Shown: in pieces, positions 7,567 to 13,440 of the stretch
Numbering within the stretch: the stretch's first letter is position 1
Layout of the letters: the number at the start of each line of letters is the position of its first letter
Notes under the pieces: model-generated
What the model was told of the DNA's origin: nothing
Seen by the model: only the letters and a program-made list of their open reading frames with translations
Databases searched by the model: none
Program-made: the position numbers and the translations under genes
NCBI GenBank assembly: GCA_047630355.1
Contig: JBLHXN010000080.1
Coordinates: 1-14,710 of the forward strand
From: JANQUM01 sp047630355
Lineage (GTDB): Bacteria > Bacteroidota > Bacteroidia > Cytophagales > Spirosomataceae
DNA length: 14,710 nucleotides
Direction: 5' to 3'

Positions 7567-8460
7567 ATGCGAAACCTCTTCTTCCTCCTCCTCTTATCAA
7601 CTACTCTTTTTGCCCAAAAAAATAATCCTGACAAACAGGATTGGAAACAGCTTTTCAATGGTAAAAACTTAGATGGTTGGGATATTAAAATTGCTGGACA
7701 GCCGCTTAACGATAACTACAAGAATACGTTTCGGGTGGAAGATGATATGATTCGGATTGTGTACGACGAATACAAAACCTTCGATGATAAATTTGGGCAC
7801 ATGTATTACAAGACGCCTTACTCACACTATATTTTCAATTATGAATATCGGTTTACGGGCAATCAAACGCCCGGCGGAGCAGTCTGGAATGTGAGGAACA
7901 GCGGCGTGATGTTTCATTCACAATCAGCAGAGAGTTTGACGTATAATCAGACTTTTCCCGTTTCGTTAGAAATGCAACTATTGGGCGGTTTGGGCAAAGA
8001 TCCACGCTACACCGGAAACCTCTGTACGCCCGGAACGCAGGTTTATATTGATGGTAAATTTCGAATGGAACACTGTATCGACTCCGACTCTAAAACCTAC
8101 GACGGCGATCAATGGGTGAAAGCTTCGTTAATTGTTTTGGGAGATTCTATCGTTCACCAAGTCATTGAAGGTGATACGGTTTTAACATTCCAAAAACTCG
8201 AAATAGGCGGCGACTTCGTGGATAAAAATAGTATGAACTGGAAAGTTGGCGGTTTTACGGAAGAAGCGGGGAAGTATTGGGATTCGCTCGACGGAACGCC
8301 ACTCAAGGAAGGATATATTTCTCTCCAAGCCGAAAGCCATCCGATTGATTTTAAAGGCATCGAACTATTAAATCTCAAAGGCTGCACGGATCCGAAAGCC
8401 CTGAATTTTAAATCGTATTATCTGGAATCAGATGATGCGGCGTGTACTTATAGAAAATAG
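7567..8460 (+). CDS. Secreted DUF1080 (3-keto-disaccharide hydrolase-like) protein
   Basis: A 297-residue protein with a typical signal peptide (MRNLFFLLLLSTTLFAQ, cleavage near residue 16) and a DUF1080 domain (PF06439) over about residues 25-267. It starts with the hallmark WKQLFNGKNLDGWDIKI and includes NSGVMFHSQ and VSLEMQLLGG. The fold is a concanavalin-like beta-sandwich; characterised relatives hydrolyse 3-keto-glycosides in the periplasm. After the domain comes a short tail GCTDPKALNFKSYY...CTY with two cysteines, a module common in secreted Bacteroidota proteins. The reaction here is predicted from the family only. It begins 60 bp after the DJ-1 gene, and a joint transcript is possible. 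Confidence 0.9.
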   Translation: MRNLFFLLLLSTTLFAQKNNPDKQDWKQLFNGKNLDGWDIKIAGQPLNDNYKNTFRVEDDMIRIVYDEYKTFDDKFGHMYYKTPYSHYIFNYEYRFTGNQTPGGAVWNVRNSGVMFHSQSAESLTYNQTFPVSLEMQLLGGLGKDPRYTGNLCTPGTQVYIDGKFRMEHCIDSDSKTYDGDQWVKASLIVLGDSIVHQVIEGDTVLTFQKLEIGGDFVDKNSMNWKVGGFTEEAGKYWDSLDGTPLKEGYISLQAESHPIDFKGIELLNLKGCTDPKALNFKSYYLESDDAACTYRK

Positions 8461-8484
8461 GGAATTTACATTACAGACCAAGTG

Positions 8485-8512
8485 TGTACAATTATCGTTG
8501 TATATTTGTACA
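8485..8512. promoter_or_regulatory. Promoter with overlapping operator of the vapBC operon
   Basis: TATATTTG (8501-8508) matches the -7 consensus TAnnTTTG, 19 bases before the vapB ATG. It is bracketed by a perfect 7-bp inverted repeat, TGTACAA (8485-8491) and TTGTACA (8506-8512), with a third half-site TTGTA at 8498-8502 that also pairs with the first (TACAA, 8487-8491). The outer half-sites are 21 bases apart, two helical turns. This is what an autoregulatory site for a dimeric ribbon-helix-helix antitoxin would look like; binding is inferred. Confidence 0.6.
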
Positions 8513-8526
8513 TAAAATAAAGTTTT

Positions 8527-8718
8527 ATGCTCACACATATTGATATCGATCAAGAGAAAGTGGACGAAATAATGGCTTCGGGGGATTTTAAGTCAAAAAA
8601 AGAAGTAGTTGACCTTGCTTTGACAGAATACCTAAAAAAAATCTCTGCAAAGGCTCTTCTCAAATTAAAGGGTTCAAAAGTCTGGGAAGGGAATTTGAAT
8701 GAAATGAGGACTGATTGA
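8527..8718 (+). CDS. vapB: VapB-type antitoxin
   Basis: A 63-residue antitoxin of the VapB family (PF09957). The N-terminal half (LTHIDIDQEKVDEIM...SKKEVVDLALTEYL) fits a ribbon-helix-helix DNA-binding dimer. The C-terminal part (ALLKLKGSKVWEGNLNEMR) is the family's toxin-binding tail, with the conserved Leu-rich helix and the Trp-Glu-Gly. It would neutralise the VapC nuclease and repress its own promoter together with it. Its stop TGA overlaps the toxin ATG by one base, the usual coupled order of antitoxin before toxin. Length is normal and nothing is missing. Confidence 0.92.
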   Translation: MLTHIDIDQEKVDEIMASGDFKSKKEVVDLALTEYLKKISAKALLKLKGSKVWEGNLNEMRTD

Positions 8719-9122
8719 TGGAAATAGCTCTCTTCGACACATCTGTCTGGATAAACTACTCTAATGGAAACGTTAACAACGCAACTAACCTGTTAGACAG
8801 TTATCTAAGAGACCATTTTGACGAGATAATGGTAACTCCAACTGTCATTCAGGAGTTTTTAATGGGCGTAAAAACTGTAAGTGATTTTCGTGAGTACAAT
8901 ATTCACTTTAGCCGGTTGAACCTCTGCAACGATGATTGGCAATATACGTCTATCATGGCTGCTCGACTGTACTTTGATCTTCGCAAAAAAGCAATAACCA
9001 TTCGCAAAAGTACCGATTGTTTGATTGCACAAGTCGCAATTCAAAATGATGTTTTACTCGTTCATAATGATTCAGATTTTGAGTTAATTGCGAAAGGGTC
9101 TGAACTGAGGACGTTTAGTTGA
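8718..9122 (+). CDS. vapC: VapC-type PIN-domain ribonuclease toxin
   Basis: A 134-residue PIN-domain toxin, predicted to be a Mg2+-dependent endoribonuclease; characterised VapCs cut tRNAs or rRNA. The acidic residues of the active site are all readable: D7 (ALFDTSVWI), E46 (IQEFLMG), D100 (STDCLIA) and D118 (VHNDSDF), so it should be active. The preferred start is ATG 8718, overlapping the vapB stop; a TTG one codon earlier is also in frame. The target RNA cannot be read from sequence. Its stop is only 4 bases from the stop of convergent recX with no terminator between, so the two transcripts probably overlap. Confidence 0.93.
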   Translation: MEIALFDTSVWINYSNGNVNNATNLLDSYLRDHFDEIMVTPTVIQEFLMGVKTVSDFREYNIHFSRLNLCNDDWQYTSIMAARLYFDLRKKAITIRKSTDCLIAQVAIQNDVLLVHNDSDFELIAKGSELRTFS

Positions 9123-9126
9123 AGGG

Positions 9127-9576
9127 TTACTCTTCCCGCAAAATCTCCCAAATCAATGAACTTTCGTAACCTTTCCCGACGGCAAACTGAGCAACCTTCT
9201 GATTCAGTTTATATTCGTTTTCTTCTTTTCTGTAGTCGTGCTTTTTCTTCTCGATGAGCGTTTGTAGCGTTTCGTAGTAATCCTCGTCGTTGATTTCGTT
9301 CATGCCCGCTTTAATGCAATAATCACTGAGTCTTCGTTTTTTTAACTCGAACATGATTTTACGTCGTCCCCACTTTTTTACCCGAAATTTACTCCCGGCA
9401 AACACCTTCGCGAAGCGTTCTTCGTTTACAAAATTCTCTTGAATCAACTCACTAATAATTTCTTCAGCTTCGTCGCCCCAAACGTTCCAATCCTTCAGAC
9501 GTTGACGTACTTCGTCTTGCGTGCGTTCCTGATACGCACAGTAGCTGGCGGCTTTCAAAAATATAGGTCTATCCAT
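9127..9576 (-). CDS. recX: Regulatory protein RecX
   Basis: A 149-residue RecX-family protein, which in studied bacteria binds RecA filaments and limits recombinase activity. The helical triplet repeats are recognisable: a first unit with YCAYQERTQDEVRQRLKDWNV, a second with ELIQENFVNEERFAKVFAGSKF followed by KKWGRRKIMFELKKR, and a third ending AVGKGYESSLIWEILRE. The length is typical of the short Bacteroidota form. ATG 9576 places the start at MDRPIFLKAASYCAYQ, as expected. It is divergent from sppA and tail-to-tail with vapC. No SOS box is evident in its upstream gap. Confidence 0.92.
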   Translation of the reverse strand: MDRPIFLKAASYCAYQERTQDEVRQRLKDWNVWGDEAEEIISELIQENFVNEERFAKVFAGSKFRVKKWGRRKIMFELKKRRLSDYCIKAGMNEINDEDYYETLQTLIEKKKHDYRKEENEYKLNQKVAQFAVGKGYESSLIWEILREE

Positions 9577-9667
9577 AAGTTAAATAACACTAACCAATCA
9601 TTTTGCCGTTTAAAAGTAATATTTCTCCATTAATCATTTTATAAAAAGCAAACACTTGCAGAACAAG

Positions 9668-9675
9668 TAAGTTTG
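9668..9675 (+). promoter_or_regulatory. Candidate -7 box for sppA
   Basis: TAAGTTTG fits TAnnTTTG and lies about 90 bases before the sppA ATG. The nearest TTG (9656-9658) is too close for a normal -33 box. The predicted leader would contain the hairpin at 9716-9737. Confidence 0.4.
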
Positions 9676-9715
9676 TAAAGAATAAAACACTTAATATCCC
9701 TAAACATAGCACAGT

Positions 9716-9737
9716 GAAAGTTTCGTTTCAAACTTTC
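9716..9737 (+). other. Hairpin in the sppA leader
   Basis: GAAAGTTT (9716-9723) pairs perfectly with AAACTTTC (9730-9737) around the 6-base loop CGTTTC, 28 bases before the sppA start. It is A/T-rich and has no U-tract. It may be an mRNA leader structure or a protein-binding palindrome; it has no match to a riboswitch that I know. Confidence 0.35.
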
Positions 9738-9765
9738 AATTTCACACAATCAACTAATTAAAAAC

Positions 9766-11535
9766 ATGTTGCAATTTTTTAAATACGTTCTCGCCACTGT
9801 CATTGGCCTCTTGCTTTTTGTGATTCTATCGTTCTTTCTTCTTATCGGCATTGGTTCGGCGATATCGGCATCCTCTGATGGAGAAACAAATGTAAAAGAA
9901 AATTCAGTTCTGAAAATTGATATGAATCAGGTGGTGAATGAAACCGCCCCCGAAAGCGACCCCTTCGAGGAAATTTTTGCAAATGGCCCGGGTAGAGTTG
10001 GTTTGATTCAAATCAAAGAATCTATTGCTAACGCCAAGCTTGACCCGAATATCAAAGGAATTTACCTGAACATGGAATACCCGATGGCGGGATTTGCCAC
10101 CTTAGAGGAAATTCGGAATGCGTTAATCGACTTTAAAAGTGCTGGTAAATTTATTTACACGTACGGCGAAGTAATGACTGAGCAAGCCATTTACTTGGCA
10201 TCAGTTGCAGATAAAAGCTATCTGAACCCGGCGGGTGGATTGGAGTTTAACGGACTCGGAGCGGAGATTATGTTCTATAAAGGGATGTTTGATAAAATTG
10301 GTGTTAAGCCAGTTGTCTTTAGGGTCGGGCAGTACAAGAGTTTTGTGGAGCCTTATATTCGTACGGATATGAGCGAGAAAAACCGGGAGCAGCTTACGTC
10401 ATACATTAACAATATTGCTGATTATATGTACACCAAAATTGGGGAATCTCGCGGTATCTCAAAAACGGAGATTGACAAGATTTTGAACGAAGCCCTCATT
10501 CAAACACCACAAGACGCGGTGAAGTATAAATTACTCACAAACGTAGGTTACGAAGATGAATTTCAGGATGCCCTTCGGAGTGAACTTGACCTCAAAAAAG
10601 ATGCTAAGATTTCGTATGTTTCTTTAGGTAAATACGCAAAAGCAGAGAAGTATATAGAGAAAGGAGATCGTGAAAACCGCATCGCCGTTATTATCGGTGA
10701 GGGTGCTATTCAGTCGGGAGAAAGTAACCAAGGCGAAAGCATCGGTTCTGAGACGATTGTGAACGAATTGCGTAAAGCTCGTAAAGACAAGAAAGTAAAA
10801 GCTATTGTGTTACGTATCAATTCAGGTGGCGGAAGTGCATTAGCCTCTGACGTGATGTGGCGGGAAGTAATGCTGACCAAGAAAGTAAAACCCATCATTG
10901 CCTCCATGGGAGATTACGCCGCGTCGGGTGGTTATTACATGGCAATGGGCTGCGATACTATTGTGGCACAGCCAACTACGGTAACGGGTTCTATCGGTAT
11001 CTTCGGAATATTATTTAATGCTCAGGAGTTGTTGAACAACAAACTCGGTTTGACGTTTGACGGTGTGGTTTCGCATAAATATGCTAACTCGCCTTCGTTG
11101 ACCCGTGAGATGTCTGATGCTGAAAAAATGATGATTCAAAACAGCGTAAATCGTGGCTACGAATCATTCACGAGCAAGGCCGCCAAAGGACGAAATATGA
11201 GTATCGAGGACTTAAAAGCAATCGCCAGCGGACGGGTTTGGACCGGAACTCAAGCAAAAGCTAACGGTTTGGTTGATGTACTTGGAGGTCTGGACGATGC
11301 CATCAAAATTGCGGCAAAGAAAGTAGACTTAAAAGATGGAAGCTACCGTGTAAATTATAGCCCGAAGGCTAAGAGTAATTTCCAGAAAATAATTGACGAT
11401 ATCAGCGGCGATAAAGAAGATGCTATTATAAAAGCTTACTTGGGCGATTTAGCTCCGTACGCTAATGAGATAAAGAATTTGCAGAAAATGGACAGGTTAC
11501 AAGCCCGGATGCCGTTTATAATGACTGTGAAGTAA
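9766..11535 (+). CDS. sppA: Signal peptide peptidase SppA, 67K type
   Basis: A 589-residue membrane-anchored serine protease of family S49, long form with two tandem S49 modules, which degrades leftover signal peptides in the cell envelope. A single transmembrane segment spans about residues 8-35 (VLATVIGLLLFVILSFFLL within it). The general-base lysine is K191 in the first module (VGQYKSFVEPYI) and the nucleophile S387 in the second (YAASGGYYMA); their spacing of 196 is close to the 200 of E. coli SppA (K209/S409). INSGGGSALAS and VTGSIGIF are further family marks. Length agrees with the E. coli protein (about 618). The gene is monocistronic: a promoter candidate and leader hairpin precede it and a strong intrinsic terminator follows. 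Confidence 0.95.
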   Translation: MLQFFKYVLATVIGLLLFVILSFFLLIGIGSAISASSDGETNVKENSVLKIDMNQVVNETAPESDPFEEIFANGPGRVGLIQIKESIANAKLDPNIKGIYLNMEYPMAGFATLEEIRNALIDFKSAGKFIYTYGEVMTEQAIYLASVADKSYLNPAGGLEFNGLGAEIMFYKGMFDKIGVKPVVFRVGQYKSFVEPYIRTDMSEKNREQLTSYINNIADYMYTKIGESRGISKTEIDKILNEALIQTPQDAVKYKLLTNVGYEDEFQDALRSELDLKKDAKISYVSLGKYAKAEKYIEKGDRENRIAVIIGEGAIQSGESNQGESIGSETIVNELRKARKDKKVKAIVLRINSGGGSALASDVMWREVMLTKKVKPIIASMGDYAASGGYYMAMGCDTIVAQPTTVTGSIGIFGILFNAQELLNNKLGLTFDGVVSHKYANSPSLTREMSDAEKMMIQNSVNRGYESFTSKAAKGRNMSIEDLKAIASGRVWTGTQAKANGLVDVLGGLDDAIKIAAKKVDLKDGSYRVNYSPKAKSNFQKIIDDISGDKEDAIIKAYLGDLAPYANEIKNLQKMDRLQARMPFIMTVK

Positions 11536-11565
11536 TTTCTTTTGGATGTCTGATTTCAGTTACTT

Positions 11566-11603
11566 ATCCCGCAAAGTTTTTCGGAACCTTGCGGGATTTT
11601 TTT
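11566..11603 (+). terminator. Rho-independent terminator of sppA
   Basis: ATCCCGCAA (11566-11574) pairs perfectly with TTGCGGGAT (11589-11597), a G/C-rich 9-bp stem with a 14-base loop, followed directly by a run of T to 11603. It starts 30 bases after the sppA stop. Confidence 0.9.
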
Positions 11604-11620
11604 GTGCATTAATCTTTATT

Positions 11621-11897
11621 CTGCTCTGCTGGAGCTTTCTTATTTTATGGGTGTCTTTCTCTATTAATATTTCATGCCTTTGGCATTGTTGATTTATTTA
11701 TGTCGAAAGTCGCAGAGCGAAGGGATATTAATAGGGAGGTTCTTTAGTTTGTCCAATTTAGCCGCAGGGCGGCGATATATTAATAGAAAGTTATCGATTC
11801 GGTTATGTTCTGCCTAACCGCGGAGCGGTAGCATATTAATAGAAAAATTACGAGCAAAGTATAGAAAAGCCGCAGGGCGGCGACATCCAAATGAAAA
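11621..11897. repeat. Left hairpin-repeat array (six units)
   Basis: Hairpin positions: minus strand 11623-11635 and 11674-11686; plus strand 11710-11720 (TCGC-AGA-GCGA), 11761-11773 (GCCGC-AGG-GCGGC), 11817-11829 (ACCGC-GGA-GCGGT) and 11869-11881 (GCCGC-AGG-GCGGC). The tails of the first three plus units read close to ATATTAATAG; the fourth has diverged (ACATCCAAATG). Same-strand units are 51-56 bases apart. The array fills the 413-bp gap between sppA and the transposase together with the sppA terminator; I see no gene in it. Confidence 0.8.
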
Positions 11898-11948
11898 ATC
11901 ACTAATTTGCTTTATGGCGGTTAACCAACTTAACGTAATTCAATCAAA

Positions 11949-12407
11949 ATGGCAAACACCTATTCGCAGCTATACTTTCATATTTTATTCGCCGTAAAAG
12001 GACGAACAAATATAATTTCAAAAAACTGGCAAGACGAATTATATAAATACATTTCCGGAATTGTGACTAACAAGGGTCAAAAAATGATGATTATTAACGG
12101 TATGCCAAATCATATTCACCTGTTGCTCGGTACAATGCCAAATTGCAATTTATCTGATTTGGTACGCGACATTAAAGCAAATTCCCCCAAGTGGGTAAAC
12201 GAAAAACGACTCGTTAAAGGGAAATTTGAATGGCAGGTTGGTTTTGGAGCGTTTTCTATTGGACAATCTCAGATACCCAAAATAGTTGATTACATAAAGC
12301 GACAAGAAGAGCATCATCGTACTAAAACCTTTCGTGAAGAATACATTGGATTCCTTAAAATATATGGCATCGGTTTTAAAGAAGAATATATATTCACTGA
12401 AGATTAA
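11949..12407 (+). CDS. Y1 (IS200-like) single-strand transposase
   Basis: A 152-residue HUH endonuclease of the Y1 transposase family (PF01797), which nicks single-stranded DNA and forms a 5'-phosphotyrosine link. The HUH histidines are H55 and H57 (MPNHIHLLLG). The nucleophile is probably Y115 with Q119 as third metal ligand (VDYIKRQEEHH). GAFSIGQSQ just before it is a further family mark. Length is that of IS200/IS605 TnpA. No tnpB or other accessory gene accompanies it. The gene is intact and lies between hairpin arrays; its TAA stop (12405-12407) runs into the ATTAAT tail of the adjacent minus-strand unit. It could be a true IS200-type transposase or a domesticated RAYT that acts on dispersed repeats; the multi-unit array favours the latter, by inference. 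Confidence 0.93.
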   Translation: MANTYSQLYFHILFAVKGRTNIISKNWQDELYKYISGIVTNKGQKMMIINGMPNHIHLLLGTMPNCNLSDLVRDIKANSPKWVNEKRLVKGKFEWQVGFGAFSIGQSQIPKIVDYIKRQEEHHRTKTFREEYIGFLKIYGIGFKEEYIFTED

Positions 12408-12735
12408 TTCCGCTCCGCTGGAGCTTTACTATTCCTTCGCTACCTTTTTTCTATTAATATTTCATGCCTCTGGCATTGATAATTCTTCGTAATTTATCAG
12501 TACAAGAAGCCGCCGAACGGCAATATGAATTGATAGAAAACCATTGATTTAGGTATGTTTTATTTAACCGCAGAGCGGTGTCATACCAATAGAAGTTGTT
12601 GATTTTTCATGTATAACTTAGCCGCCGACCGGCGATATATTATAGGCTCTTTATCAGCTTTAATATTGTCTCGCTGAAGCTTTCTTGTTTTATCGTTGTC
12701 TTTTTCTATTAATATTTCATGCCTCTGGTATTAAT
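12408..12735. repeat. Right hairpin-repeat array (seven units)
   Basis: Minus-strand hairpins at 12412-12424 (GCTCC-GCT-GGAGC as written on plus), 12464-12476 (ATGCC-TCT-GGCAT), 12669-12681 (decayed) and 12719-12731; plus-strand hairpins at 12509-12521, 12567-12579 (ACCGC-AGA-GCGGT) and 12621-12633. Two blocks of about 72 bases (about 12408-12480 and 12665-12735) are copies of each other and of 11619-11690 in the left array, each holding two minus-strand units about 51 bases apart. The region occupies nearly all of the 349-bp gap before the phosphatase gene and contains no other gene that I can see. Confidence 0.8.
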
Positions 12736-12756
12736 GATTCGTCGAAAATTCAACTA

Positions 12757-13239
12757 TCAAAACTCCTCCCGCTCAAAAACCTGTACTTTCTTCGGAAAAC
12801 GCTTTCGTTTGATGATGAACAGATTACTGTATTCGTTGTCTTGTAAATCTTGCTTTAGTGTATCTGATTCCAATAAGCCGTTTACCACGTAACGAATGGT
12901 ATTGCTGTGACCTACAATTAATGTATTCTTATTAAACCCTTTCAACGCATTTATGAACGAATCCTGATTGCTTGGGTCATACAATTCTACGGGCAAATTT
13001 AGTGCGTCTGCGGTGGGTTGAGCAGTTCTTTTGGTTCGGATGTAATTACTCGAAAAGACTTTCTCAATGTCTTTGGTAAGCATGATACCTTTTAGGCGTT
13101 CGGCCCGCTGTTCTCCCTCAGGGGTCAATACAGGATCTTTGCGTGGTTCGGTTGCTTTTTCGGCGTGACGAACTACGTAGTAAGTTGTCTGGCAGCCTGA
13201 AATAGTCAACAACATGCAGAGGATAAAGAGGTTTTTCAT
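12757..13239 (-). CDS. Histidine-phosphatase-superfamily lipoprotein
   Basis: A 160-residue protein of the phosphoglycerate mutase-like (histidine phosphatase) superfamily, SixA-like in size. The N-terminus MKNLFILCMLLTISGC is a lipoprotein signal with C16 as the acylated residue, so the mature protein would be membrane-anchored in the envelope. The catalytic core begins immediately: VVRHAEK gives R24 and H25 (phospho-acceptor). R68 (SSNYIRTKRTA) and H111 (IVGHSNT) complete the phosphate pocket. Such small secreted members are widespread in Bacteroidota and their substrates are mostly unknown. The start is ATG 13239. It is divergent from gyrB with 201 bp between, and its 3' end abuts the hairpin array. 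Confidence 0.88.
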   Translation of the reverse strand: MKNLFILCMLLTISGCQTTYYVVRHAEKATEPRKDPVLTPEGEQRAERLKGIMLTKDIEKVFSSNYIRTKRTAQPTADALNLPVELYDPSNQDSFINALKGFNKNTLIVGHSNTIRYVVNGLLESDTLKQDLQDNEYSNLFIIKRKRFPKKVQVFEREEF

Positions 13240-13244
13240 TTTTA

Positions 13245-13274
13245 AAGGTCTTGGTAACTACTATTTAAGACCTT
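13245..13274. promoter_or_regulatory. Inverted repeat in the divergent phosphatase-gyrB gap
   Basis: AAGGTCTT (13245-13252) and AAGACCTT (13267-13274) form a perfect 8-bp inverted repeat with a 14-base spacer; the half-sites are 22 bases apart, two helical turns. It lies just upstream of the phosphatase ATG and could be an operator or a leader hairpin. No regulator is known. Confidence 0.35.
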
Positions 13275-13302
13275 AAAGCTACGTTTTTTTAATAAAAATC
13301 CG

Positions 13303-13310
13303 TATTTTTG
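13303..13310 (+). promoter_or_regulatory. Candidate -7 box for gyrB
   Basis: TATTTTTG fits TAnnTTTG and would give a leader of about 125 bases. No clear -33 TTG is present. The rest of the gap down to 13440 is very A/T-rich with no other structure that I can defend. Confidence 0.35.
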
Positions 13311-13440
13311 TAAGCTATTTCCATACCTGTACACGATAAAAAAGTGCTACTGTTTGGTTTTATTTGATTAGCAATTTTAAATATATAATAAATAGCTGAT
13401 TTTCAGTAGATTACGCTATAAATATAGTTAACAAAACTTC

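Larger units (their letters stand above)
11621..12735. mobile_element. Y1 transposase gene embedded in a hairpin-repeat array (RAYT/REP-like locus)
   Basis: One Y1 transposase gene is flanked on both sides by units of the same short repeat: a 4-5 bp G/C-rich hairpin with a 3-base loop followed by a tail close to ATATTAATAGAAA. I count 13 units, six to the left and seven to the right. Each side begins with two units on the minus strand, then plus-strand units. No repeat of this type appears elsewhere in the window. The layout is like REP sequences with their RAYT transposases, or like the hairpin ends recognised by IS200/IS605 TnpA. Exact element ends and target site cannot be fixed from one copy. 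Confidence 0.65.

Noticed and set aside
9577..9660. An SOS box controlling recX
   Set aside because: I found no palindromic LexA-type site in the recX upstream gap.
11710..12633. A CRISPR-like array of regularly spaced repeats
   Set aside because: Units vary in the stem, occur on both strands, have related spacers and no cas genes are near. A hairpin-repeat family explains them better.
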